Origin: Prinia subflava
Lineage: Eukaryota > Chordata > Aves > Passeriformes > Cisticolidae
DNA: 64,000 nucleotides
Assembly (NCBI RefSeq): GCF_021018805.1
Contig: NC_086257.1
Span: 14,504,693 to 14,568,692 of the forward strand
Direction of reading: 5' to 3'
Shown here: piece by piece, positions 11,431 through 23,606 of the stretch
How positions within the stretch are numbered: the first letter of the stretch is position 1
Layout: the number at the start of each line of letters is the position of its first letter
Program-made: the position numbers and the translations under genes
The notes under the pieces: generated by a model
Databases searched by the model: none
The model's input: only the letters and a program-made list of their open reading frames with translations
What the model was told of the DNA's origin: nothing

Positions 11431-11582
11431 GGCACTGGGCTTCCCTCCACACCTTTCCAAGGAAAGCACTCTGTACTGCAGGTCTGCTGGAGAAATCCTC
11501 ATGAATTTCAGCCCCTCTCCCATTGTTTGCATCTGCGAACGTATGAAAGGAGAATCCCTCAACATCCCAGATTTGACTGGAG

Positions 11583-11617
11583 GAAAAACAAATAAAACAA
11601 AACAAAAAAAATAAAAT
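11583..11617 (+). repeat. A-rich low-complexity tract
   Basis: A-rich sequence with repeating AAAACAAA and AATAAA-like units. Confidence 0.7.
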
Positions 11618-14085
11618 CAGGAGCTAAAATTTACAGCGAGTCACAGGAACATCCAGGCAAACCAGCAGAATTTGCTTAGGGAAAGTTCAGAGCCCAGTTT
11701 GCCCCTGATCCCCAGAGTCTCCTTGCCAGGACCTTGAGCACTCCCTTCCACTCTGTAATTCTGCTCCCTGACCATTTCTTCTCAGAGGGGCTGTGAGTGA
11801 AAGGCCCAGGCTGGGAGACTCTCAGGATTCCAGCAGGCACCTCTGCCTGCCCAGGGTCACATTTGTCACCCTGGTTTCAGCCTTGTTTGGTGAGCAGCAG
11901 TCAGCACAGCCCCTGGCTCTCAGCTCCAGCAGGACCAACACAACCCCCAGCAGTGCTAAAACCTCTTTGCCACGTGCAGTACAGAGCATGGTTGGGAATG
12001 CATCACTTTTTTTTTACCCTACACAGAATTCAAACCATTCCTCTCAGATCACAGCTCTCAAATACTGCTAATGTAGATGTTTCTATCTGAGGGCTCAAGC
12101 TTTTTCCTCAGAGTTCCCCTGGCCTTTAAAAATTAATCACAGTCAAGCTGTAGGAAGAAAAAAAAATAAAGAAAAAAGAAAAACCTTCAAAGCTTTTAGG
12201 GAGTAGAACAGTTCAGAATATTTTGTTTTGACAATCACAGGCTGTAATTTTTTCCCTGACTATTTAGAGAATATTTTTAAGCCAAAAAAAAAAAGATGAA
12301 ACTAACAGTAAATAAGACTTTGTTAAGAAATCTTGACAATTTTATTCACTGGGATGAGCAAAAGAAAAAAAAAAAAATGTTATCTGGGTCTGGACACTGC
12401 CTGATTTTTTCAGTGGTATAACAGCTTTAAAGAACTTTTTAAGCAGCATGCAGTTTAAGTGAATTTGTTTTTATAGCAAAAAGTTAAAGAAAAGGCAACT
12501 TCCTCTGGTCAAGGGAAGGGAAGAGAATGAGAGCTCTGAACAAGCTGCTCAAGCACAAACTCTAGTGACTGATAAATCTTAATTCTGTATGAAGTCTATT
12601 GTTCAAAGCTGGGCTTGCAGACAGCTTAAAAGCAGGGAAGTTTTACCTTGTGCTCAAGGACAAGCATTATCCAGACATCAAGAACTGAGGGAATGAACAG
12701 CCCTGGTACAGCACATCCAGGGAACAGAAGGCTGCTGGGGCCTGGGGATGGCTATTTAAAAAAAATAATTCATACTTTCTGCCAGTTAAAATATTTTACA
12801 AATGTTTAGGTGGAATGCCTTAAAGAAAGCAGCCTCCTGAGCTCTACTCCATGGCCACACCTAGGCAAGGCTTCATCACAGAGGTACTGGGGGTGTGTAC
12901 TGTTAAAACTGAGAAATGGATGTAGAAATATCTTTATAAATGAGGCCTCAGATAGCCTGTTGGGAAGTCTTGGTCTCTGCCAAAGCTGTGACAATCCAAT
13001 GCCCAAGCTCTAAGTAGGAAAGAGTGGTTTGCATTTTAAAAGGTGAAAATGGTAACTGAGTCATCCCCAGTTTTCAAGAACAGTGATCAGAATCTTTTAG
13101 TAACAGTCACCAAAATAACAATTCCTTGTTTCTCCTCTTCCATGTAAAACTTCAAACAGTTCAATTTGTCAGTGCTGAAGGGTTCTGTACCTGCTGATTT
13201 TGAGCACTAACAAATGCTACTTCCAAATCTTTCTTACAACAATCTCCAGAAACATTTCCCTCAACATAGAATTTCAGCAGTTCTTAAAGAAATAACCATT
13301 AAGAATTCAAAAAATATATGAAGCGAGAAAGACTAGTCAACACTTCTAATTTCTGAACTCATAGAGTAGTTGCTGGGTCACTTCCAGTTTCCCTCTGAGC
13401 ACAAAACAGGAACCCTTTGATGTCTCTCCTTGAGCATTCAGCCCTTATTGACTGAGTTGCAATCAGAGGATGAACACATGCAAACCCCAGAACCTCCCAG
13501 ACAAACAAACCCCACCATGGGCTGCATGCAGCAGCAGGGATGATGGGGCAGTGGCTGGGTGCTGACACTGTCACCAGACCCTCCCTAAGAGCACAAATTC
13601 CCTCTTCCTGCAAGGCTAATTGTATCATTTTTCTTTTCTCGTACAGGCACCTCTATTTCCTCCTATTTATCTCTCCACCTTAGTGTATTAGTGGTAAAAA
13701 AAAAACCCAAGGAATTCAAATAGGCTCCTAGGCATCAGCAGCTTTGGTAACCCCAGTTTGTAGGATGGTTGTCCCCCTGCTCTCAGCTGGACAACCTCTA
13801 TGTCCCTTACCCCCCATCCAGAAAACCCAAAGTCCTTTCACCCTCTTCCTCGAAGCCAGTTTGAACCAGTGGCACAGAAACAGGCACCAGGACAGCTCTA
13901 AGTGCAGTATAAAGACAGATAAATCTTCTTTCATGAAGCAGCTCCTCTGCTGCACAAACCACACTGTGAGCTCTCCCAGCAAATCCTCTCCTCCACGGAC
14001 GAATTCATCTCTTCAGCTGCTACCCCAGGGACGGCAGAGGGCAAGCTCTACAATTATATTACAAAACTCACAAATTATTAAAAAA
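11618..14085. other. Unique sequence, no gene seen
   Basis: Overlapping short frames (for example around 11,793-12,090 and 12,806-13,013) occur in more than one phase, which points to chance. Short A runs occur near 12,160 and 12,370. No repeat family is recognised. Confidence 0.5.
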
Positions 14086-14106
14086 CTACAACAACAACAA
14101 CAAAAA
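14086..14106 (+). repeat. (ACA)n trinucleotide repeat
   Basis: About five ACA units followed by an A run. On the minus strand the repeat reads (GTT)n and encodes the run of valines that ends a 138-codon minus ORF at 14,078-14,494, so that ORF's tail is a repeat artefact. Confidence 0.8.
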
Positions 14107-15711
14107 ATACCAACACAAAACAGATAATTAATTTAAAAAGAGAAATAAATGATGCCTTATCCCTAAATAGCCCAAGTTCATGAAAGGGAACAGCATATTT
14201 GTTGTCTGCCACATGAGTGGCTCTGACCAGCAGCTGCACACAGGCAGGGGATTTTAAATTTACTGGGACCCAATCATGTAGCAGCAGTTCACTCAGATAT
14301 GCACCATTCCACGAGCACAGTGGAGTCCTGAATATCCAGAACCACCAGTACCCATGCACCATTCTCAGGGTGAGCTGAGGTCCTGCTTTAATTTGTTCTG
14401 TCTCTGTGTACACAACAAAGCCACTGCTTAAAGTGGATAAAATTTGTTCTGATTTTTTTTCTTTGTTGAGTGTTTCTCTATCAGAGAACTTCAAATTTTA
14501 GACTGTACATGACATGGTTTTAAAAGCTGTTTTTGAAACTTGTCTTCATCCATCTGCTGAACTAGGGAAAGGTGGGTTCTGTGAGCCCTGGGGCCTCAAA
14601 GTGGATTCAAGAGAAACATGTTGTCCAGGAAGAGAAAGCAGAAGCTCAGCTGCAAGGGCTGGGAGCGGGTTTGCTGCTGGTTCTCTGCCAGATGGGCAGT
14701 GGCCCCAGGGACAAGAAGCATGTCCATGCCAGCAGGCACCATCTCCTCCTGAGCAGAAAAAGATTAGAGAGATGCCTTGGCTCTGGGGACACTGTGCTTT
14801 TTAATGCTAATCCTTTATCTACGAGCAAAGGAGAAGGTAGCATTCCTTCACTGGAAGCAAGAGGGACAGCAAAGAAAAGTGAGATAAATCATATCTGACA
14901 CTACTCTTAATACATTCCTCTACAGAGATGGCTACACCAAGAGATGTCCATGTACTAACCTTGATTGAGAGGTTATTTGTGCCCAATATGCTAAAAAAAT
15001 ATATACATTTTAAAAAAGAGAAAAAAGTCAAGAACAAATCATCCTGTTAGGCTGCCAACATCAGAGCATGCCTTGGATTTTGACTGAGGCAGGACAGAAG
15101 CAAGAAGGCAGTGTAAGTAATTCACAGCACAACTTCCTTTTGGAAAGTTACTTTAAAAAAATTAAAGGTCACAGTATTGTCCTAAGGAAAAGGTTTCTTG
15201 TAGCTTGTGCTCTGTTTTTATTCCATGAGCCTTTAGGCATGAGATTTCTCTGGTGGCTCAGGCTTTGCTCAGTACAGCTCCAAACTTTCTAAACAATTTC
15301 CAAAGTAAGTTGGGGGAAAAATAGCTTTGAAATATTTTATTACCCAGCTTTTAATAACTGATGGGTAGAAAAAGGTGCTTTGAGGTGCTTTTTAGGGCAT
15401 AATTCTCTTTGCAAATCCTTGTCTAGGCAATCCTTGATGGCAAAAAATATTGAATGAGATTTTAAAAAGTGACTATAGGATAGGACAGGGTATCACAAGT
15501 CATGGGTTTAGGGATTTCTTGCCTGGCATTAGCACTCTGTTGTAAGGTCCTCTGGGGAAATCTCAGCATGTTTTGCAAGATTTCCATTTCATCTTGCAAA
15601 TTCTTTCCAATCCCCACAGCACGCTAGGGCAGAAAGGGAAACTTGCATTTTAGCACTGGAGAAAATGGAGCCAAGTGAGAAGAGCCACTTATTTAAGAGC
15701 TGCCCTTAAGA

Positions 15712-15733
15712 AAAATAAATAAATAAGTAAATA
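15712..15733 (+). repeat. (AAAT)n tetranucleotide repeat
   Basis: Roughly five AAAT units, one with a T-to-G change. Confidence 0.8.
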
Positions 15734-18700
15734 ATTCAAAAATCTCCAGGCAGTTTTCTCTTGAAGGTTGATGGCTCAGCAACACTGTCCTGGGTGAATA
15801 TCACTGTAAATCTTCCTTGGGGCTACTTTTTACATCAACCAATATCCCAGAACCCAGGAGCAGCAGCTGATGTAGCTGTGCTGTGAAGTTACTGGGGCTC
15901 ATAGTGATGTGTCTGGATGGCAGCAGTGCAGAGGAAGTCCTGGTTTTGTCACCTCAGTGCACAGGGCTTGGTTCAGTGCTTAGGGAATGGGAGTCAGTGC
16001 AAATACATCAATTCCTGCTCATCAGCTGCTGCAGAGGAGCCATAGGGCACGCAGCTAAGGAATTTGTTACTTTGTTAATACACTAAAACCCCCAATCAAA
16101 CCCCAATTGCACCAAAGAAGGTGGTTCAGTGCAATTTCAGCTTCTCCAGCCCCACACGAACCCTGGAGCAGCAGTTCAGATCCAATATGCTTGAGCTCAG
16201 TTACTTTTAAAGAATATATTAAAACCAGCAAAACCAAGCCAGGGTGGTTGTTCTCCATGGGCACAAAATTTAAATGCAAGGGGCTAGAAAAGTGTCGTTG
16301 TAATGCCTTTGCAAACAGTCCTCAGGGCTGATTTGTCACACAATGCTGGTCTAAAAGCAACCTTTATCCATAAGAGTTATTCCTTAGGGATTGCCATAAA
16401 ATTTTTTAGTGATCTCTCATTCAGTGTGCTTTTAATCCCATAGGAATGTCTGTCATTTGGGGAACTTACAATGGATGGGAGGAGAGCCTATACTCCATCT
16501 TTAGAGGGGAGAAAAAAACAAAACCAACTACCAAATGCCAAGCCTCAAGACTGTAATTCACTCAGGGAGGTTTGTACTTTAACATTCTACTTCACTCTGC
16601 TTCATTGTCATCGAGAAGAATGTTATGAACACTTCCCTCAAACACCTCTTTCTAATAATGACAGTCCTGGACACAAAACATAATTTGTTGTGGTCATAAC
16701 ATAGCAGACTGTTTCACCTCACCATTCCTCAAAGCTTCCAAGCCACCCCAGGCATTCATTTGTAAGGAAGGGCAGCATGTCCTTGAGCACAAAGCAAAAG
16801 CAGCATGCAAATAAATAAAGCAGATGCAATACAGCTCCTGTTCCAGGTAAAAGGTAGCAGCTGGTCATGCACACAGGGGACTCTCTTTCATTTTGGGGCT
16901 GCCTGAAACATTTCAAGACACAATTGATGCTTCTCCATTAGCATTTTAGTTTAGAGAAGGGGTATGCTTTGGAAACAAGTCTCCCCACCCCCATCTTCCT
17001 TACCACACTTTGTTATGCATCACAGAGCAGTCTCTAAATGCAAGAACTGCTTTGCTTCCAGATCAAACCAGACTGCAGGATGCTCTCCAGGTACACACCC
17101 ATGTGCTTCACCAGCCTGCAGTGAGCAATCCCCAGTGCCAGGTCAGAGCTGTCTCAGCACAGCTGCTGCAGGCACGCTATGAAATGCACAGGGAGAAGAT
17201 TTCAGCTCCTGTGAGACTGGAAAACCCCCATGTGCAAGTGCCTGAAACCCCATGGGCCTTCAGTCAGTCAGAGATCAGTGGAGATCACTCCCCCAAGCAA
17301 TCTGGTCAGAGTTAAATTCCATTCAAGTTTATTCTTGAAGACTTGGGGCAAGGGAAATGCACTCATATCTTACATATGCATCACAATCCTGTGAAACACA
17401 AGCCTAGCAACTTCACAGCTCATGCCAGTAACTTTAAAAACTTTCTGCCTATGTCTGTCCAGCAGCTGCATACTGCGGTATAAAAGAAGTTTTATGAATG
17501 AAGGAATGGGAACTAAATTCTTCTGACTAGAGGCAACAGGACAAAACCCCTAAAATAGGACAAACCCCTTAAAATTACTGTTTATTATCAACAATCTCCA
17601 CTTTCAGAGCAAATTGCCTATTAAAAGAGTCATATATACACAGGGTTTTATCACTTAGTGATGTTGCACTCTGAGGCTGTAGTAGTTTTGTCCTTATTAA
17701 GGGCATATAAGGGAGTTTTAGGGCATGTCCTGCTGTTCAAACAAAAGAATTAATGGTTTGCAATAAGCTCCCATTACTAGGAGCTGAAGCTGAGGTCTTT
17801 CTCTGCAGGATACCTCTCAATGAGGCTGTATCTAGACTGGCCTTTGGGATAAGTGATCTGAAACCTGCTGACTCCAGGGCAAGCTGGGCACCTTCAGTGC
17901 CCCCAGGGGTCTCACCTTTGTCACTTTGCAAGGTGCCTCACTTGTCCCGTAGGTGTGACTGCACTGAGAGTTCCCTGGCTGGATTCTTTATGCAAAGCCT
18001 CTCCTGAACCAGCCCAGTCATTTAAAAAAAAAGTGGATCAGGAACAGATTGACCAACAGAATAGTCAGGACTGTGGGGACAGAGGACAGCACAACACCAA
18101 TGAAGTACACACCACATCTCTTCATGTCTCCCCACAAGGGCAGGAGCAGCCTGACTCCCTGGGTGCTCAGCTGAAAGATCCAGAAACCATTTCAACCCCC
18201 CAGCTCCTGACCTGCTCACAGGGAGTTTGTCTTTGAAGTAAAAATACTCAAGATACCAGCAATCTAAAGTTCAAAAGAAATAAAACACTCTCATTGTTGG
18301 CTTGACTCAAGAAAGGACATTAACATTATCTCTGAAGTATTCAGGGGAAAAAAAGTGGAAAAAAAGTCAAGTAACCACCCTCAGGCTGGGCTATGAAAGT
18401 CACATTTTAGCTCAGCCTAAGGGTGGCATATATAACAAAATTAGACTTTCTCCTGTATGTAATTCAGATAGCCTTAATGGATTCTTTTCCCCCTTTTTAC
18501 TTTTAAACAGCTGCAGAAAAGTAACTTACAATTATCATATCTTCAATTAAACACGCTGTGGGGCTTTTGGGGGATCTAGCATGAAAATGTTGTCTGGAAA
18601 AAAAAATTACAAGCTGCTAAGAGTTAGTGGTAAGTTAATTAAGTGAAGATTGCCAGATTGAAACAAACTGGCATGGGATTCGCAGACCCTCTTCTCTAGA

Positions 18701-21700
18701 TAAAGTGCTTTGACTCATGATGAAGGCAGCACATAGGAGAGGAATCAAAAGCTGCTGTATCTGGAGAGTTCTTGTCATGTGAGGAGCTGTCAAAGGAGCC
18801 AGCGCTCTTGATCTCCTGTTATATTTAGTAGAGAAAGTTATGTCCTGAACAAAAAGCATATAGTGTAAGAGAAAGCAAAATGGAAGAGTTTTCTGCAGTC
18901 AAAAAGGAATTCCTGACCAATTCCTGTCCCCCTCAGTGGCAACACTGATGTCAATATTAAGCAGATAGAAATTTCTTTAATGATCAGTCTCTACAAGATT
19001 CTCTTTTTATAAACCACGTCAGCTCAGCTAATTCAAAGAAAATGGTTGAATGCATTTCAGGGGACTGCACTCAGTAATCAAACCTTTCAAGCCTTAGCTG
19101 TCTCCCAAAGGCAGCAGTTTATGAATAAATAGAGCAGCAAAGTGCTCACAAAACCTGCACATTAAAGAAACCATCCTGCTTAAGACTGGACTACCACCAT
19201 GCCCAAATTCACCCCTGAGAATCCCAACTCAGTTTTCTCATAGATCTTCAATTTTCACTTTTTCTTGCTTCCTCCCACTCAAGCAACAGAAACGTTTATT
19301 TTTTTATTTTAATTCACTTTTGGGCTCCTCGCTTTGTTTGTCAGCTTGCAAGGTGAGGGGCTCCCTGTAAGTTCTGAAGGTGGAAGCATCTTCCACCCTG
19401 GGCACAAGGAGGAGGAGTGGGCTCCAGCCCTGCCTCCTCTCCCCAGAGGCTCCTGCAGGGAGCACCTGCAGCAGGAGCAGCTCCTGTTGGACACCTGCTG
19501 CACAGGTGAGTGTCACAGGCTGCCTCACACCTCGGGGCAAACCCATCCCTGCAGAGGACTGTGGCCACAGGATTCATGCCAGTGCCACTCAGTGCCCAGG
19601 GCAGTGCCCCACACCCCTCTACCCTTGAATCTGAGGTTTCTTGAACACTGTGCAGTTGCTCAGCAAAAGCGTTCAGTTTTAATGAAAATCTAAGGAGGAG
19701 AGAAAGGTATAAACCTGTCAAACAAACAAACTGGTTATCTCAGGGATCTAGCCAAAAGGAACAAGCCTATTAAAGGAATCGTTTTCTGCACCAATATGTC
19801 ACTGCACTATACTCTGTGCATAATAATTACTTAAATCCAGCCATCCCATGCATTATTAATAGGACCAGCCAACCTCAAGTCCCCATGCAGCCTTAAAGCA
19901 GATATATTAAATATTCCCAACAGGAAACAGGCAGCCATCCATTATCAGCAATAGACTACACAGTTAAGTCAATGCCTCGTTCAAGAGGGTTTTGTTCTGG
20001 TGTGATCAACAAGGCTGCTCTTCCCCATCCTCCAAACTGCCTTTACTGTCAAACTCGAGCAATGTTTCCTCATTTCTCTATGAAACATGAGAGATTACCC
20101 TTTATTGGGAGCAACAAAATCTTGTATAGATAATAAATGTTCCAGGAGCAGAGGGGCATCCTAAGCAAGTTGACAGCAGAGAATCAATAGGTAGTGGGGA
20201 TCCAAGCCTGAAGAATCAAGGATGGGAGAAGGGGGAGAAAGAGTAACACTGTTCTTGCTGCTGAGAGCAATGGAGACCTTTGTCTGCTGTTCATGCACCT
20301 GCTGTGGGTATAACTTGATATCATATACAGACAAGTGCCAATCTACTGGCCTATAGTTCAGCATCCTTCAGATTTGGCCAGCCACAATTCTTGTCCCTCT
20401 ACTCCTCTAATCAGTCTTTCAAAGTGCTTCTGTCCAGTTGTGGAGTACTGGTTTTGTACAAGGCCACATCACGTGGAGCAGAGCCAGTTGTGAAGAAGGG
20501 AACTGTTTTCTCACAAGAGGATGTGGATCACAGCACACACACAATCACACAATTTCGACATTACAATACGTGACTGTAAATACTGCAAATCATTGTGCTT
20601 CTTGCACACTCCTGGGTCCTGCTCTCTTTGCAATTTCCCTATATTGTGAAGTCATTCTGTAGCCTCCCATGGAAGGTGTGGTTATGGAGTGATTCAAAAT
20701 AGCAGGCCTGGAAGTTTAAATGCTTCATCAGCAAGCCAAGGAAATGCCCACAAATTATATGTTAGGAGAGTATTTGCTATGAAAACCTTTGGCTAGAGAT
20801 TTACAGTCATGACCAGTGACAGAAATGTGAAAATCCCTTCCTTAAAAAGAAGGGGAAAAAAGACCAAAAAAAAAGGAGGAAAAGTCTAAATAGTACTGGC
20901 ATAGTATTTAAAAACTTATTTGTTTCACTAGAGAGTACAAGGAGCAGAGAGAACAAGAAACAGGAAAGATTTTTGTGCTGGAGAGGGGCTTTTACAGCCT
21001 GGCTCAACCGGCTGCATCCGAGGAGCAGCACAGTGCAGCACACGGGCACCATGGGTTTTGTCTAACAGGTACAACACACCTGAAACACAAAGATATCAAG
21101 CCAGCTGGTCGTGAAGACAGCCCCTCGGGCTCCTGGCTGTTGCTGGGAAGCCTGGAGTATTTGACATTTCTTATCAGTAGAAACGAGCCTGAAGGTTTCT
21201 GGCTGGCGAGGGGATGAGCGGGTTCTCCGTAACATATGGCTGGTTGGAGGAGAGAGACTCCTCATGTAATAGTTATCAATACCTGCATGTGTACTTCAAA
21301 TTAGATAAAAGTTAATTAGCTCCAAATCCAGTCCTTCCTTTGTGCTGATAAGCTCTCAGAATTTTTTTATCAGTCTGTAAGTGGCTGGCAAAAATCTAGT
21401 CCCAGAATCAGGCTGGTTTAGAACATGGAGCTATTTCCACAGTGACACCCTTCACAGAACAGCTATCTTGAACTCCTACTATCATATTTTTAATTTACAG
21501 CAGGAAATATAATTTTCTGAATTCCTCTCCTGCAGCATGACAAATACTCCATTGCAATATTACAAGGGGGCAGAGGAGTGGGGGAAGCAATCCAAACCAG
21601 GCTGTTTTCAATACAACAATTCTAAAGAAGCTATTAGCAGATTACCCAAGCAATATATTACTGCTGAACCAAAGATGTGTTAGAAAACACTGAGTCATGG

Positions 21701-22207
21701 CACTGAATTAATGAAATTAGTTTGAAATTATAAATTTTCAACTGAACTTGAGCAGTTTGGGCTCTTCATCAGCTGCTGTAATCTTCCATACCCTTAGACC
21801 ATGTATTCATGTTTTCATCTTGTTCTTGCATGAACAAGGGGTAAAACCTGAAAGCTGGGGTGGGAGGGATGATCACAGGAGTTTTGGAAAAGTGAAACAG
21901 CAGGTATCACACTAACATTAAAAGCCACAAGCTTTCCTCACCCAAGGCAATTCCTGTACAAAGTGTTGCTTTTTGGGGGGGCTTGGTTGAAATTGTCACA
22001 GATGACAGGGACTTAACCTGCAGAGGATTTAGAAGGATGCTTGCTAGGGGGTATAGTGAAATGGGCATCAGACATCTCAAGGTAACAGCTACTTACACAA
22101 CCAAAATGAGCTAGTTTGCAAGCATTGTCAGGTTTACTGCAGAGATCCTAAATCTTTAGAGTTAACTGTACTTTCCAAAGTGTATTTTTAAATCCAAGAG
22201 AGTTGGA

Positions 22208-22257
22208 CAAAAAGGGAAAAAAAACCCAAACAAAAACAACAAAACAACAATAAAAAG
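22208..22257 (+). repeat. A-rich low-complexity tract
   Basis: A-rich run with interspersed CCC and AAC/AACAA units. Confidence 0.7.
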
Positions 22258-23530
22258 ACTATTCTGGTTCTGCTTTTATTTCTGTGGTTTTTAGACCTTG
22301 TGGAAATGCAAAAAGATAAGCCAGTCTCAAAGCCTCCTCTTTCTTATGTTTATATCCAGCCAGACCTGCAGCTTATCATTCTGTCATTTATCTCCCTCTC
22401 TATTAAGTAAGAAGGAAAGATGAGGGGAGAATTAGTCTGGCCGACCCTCAGACTCTTTCCTGAGAGGAGTGTGGCACAGGCAGTAAGAAGAATTGTTAGA
22501 GGGAGCACTGTGAGCTGATCTACTTCTGCAAGGTAGCCAAATCTTTGGAGGCTGAGGAGCAGGCTGGTTATCCCCAGAGAGCAGCCCTGCCTGCCTTTAG
22601 TTCAGCCCCTGTTCTAGAGCTCAGAGTCCCTGTCAATGCACAAATGCACATTTTTGTTTTGATGTTTACCACAATCCAGCTGTCTCAACATGAAGAAAAG
22701 ATATTTGGATCTCTAAGGTTATTTTGTATTTCTTGTCCAGCACTGAGGTCTTGAACACACAGGATGTCACTGCCTGTGTAGAGAAGAAACCACTCTTTTG
22801 GGAATGTTTCCTTGTATTTTGCTATCCCAACAGCCCTCTTGGCTAAATTTCAGAAATTTCTGGAGAGACTTTGGCACAAAGGCAGAGCTGTTCTAAGAAC
22901 AGCTTTCTCCTGAAATGCATCAGCCTCTTCTAGCACAGCTCAGTATTTGCACCATAAATTAAGGTCTATCCTATCCCCTCAGCCCCTATCCCTGGTCAAA
23001 CAGGAGAAGAAAAAACCTCAGCACTGGGGTGTGGTCTCTGACCTGTTCTTTGCCATTTCAGGGTAACAAGCAGCAGGGAAGGTGGTGGACTGGATGCAGG
23101 AGGGGGAAAAGACAATTCTCCCTGACTGATTCCCAGTCAGGAATTCTGTTTCTAAGAGAAAGACTTAAGATAAAGATCCTGCTTCTTTATCTATATCCTG
23201 CCATGAACCCGGCAGAAATATACAAATATTAAACTCAGTGACAGAATGTGAGTATAAAACCAAGTGGAAATTGGCAGAGAACCATTAACCTTGGTATACC
23301 CCTGTGATTAATGCATTGCAGAGTTAGTGGACAGTATCTGCTCCCACAGCATTTGGGGATGGACACAAACAAGGGAACACATTTGGGCTGCCTTTTTGCT
23401 CAGTGGCAAAGAGGAGATTTTTTCATGTGCATCCTCACTCTTAAATAATTCATGACATCCCCAGAAGCAGCAGTTTGCTGCAGACATACTTTAGAGCTCC
23501 AGGACTTATCCAGAGGCACACTCTGTAGTG

Positions 23531-23606
23531 CAGATTCATGGAATCATTTCTCTTGGAAAAGACCTCCGAGATCATTGAGCCCAACTGTTAACCCAGCGCT
23601 GCCAAG
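23531..23606 (-). mobile_element. CR1-type LINE 3' fragment (minus orientation)
   Basis: Read on the plus strand, the block begins GGAATCATTTCTCTTGGAAA, continues with AAGACCTCCGAGATCATTGAG and ends with CCCAACTGTTAACCCAGC. This is the reverse complement of the familiar CR1 3' terminus, in which 'ttggaaaagacctc.gagatcat.gag.ccaac.gttaacccagc' is highly conserved. It stops abruptly after GCTGCCAAGG, so only about 75 bp remain, a typical severely 5'-truncated CR1. It has no coding capacity. Confidence 0.8.

Larger units (their letters stand above)
14107..23530. other. Long gene-poor stretch of unique sequence
   Basis: Apart from the tetranucleotide repeat at 15,712 and the A-rich tract at 22,208, I see no repeat family, RNA gene or convincing exon. 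Frames of up to about 140 codons (14,078-14,494 minus; 19,341-19,721 minus; 19,334-19,693 plus) overlap on both strands or lie in GC-richer patches and show no recognisable domains. The stretch could be intron or intergenic. Confidence 0.5.

Noticed and set aside
14078..14494. 138-codon minus-strand ORF ending in a hydrophobic valine-rich segment that looks like a membrane helix
   Set aside because: The valine run is encoded by the reverse complement of the (ACA)n repeat, so the apparent helix is a repeat artefact.
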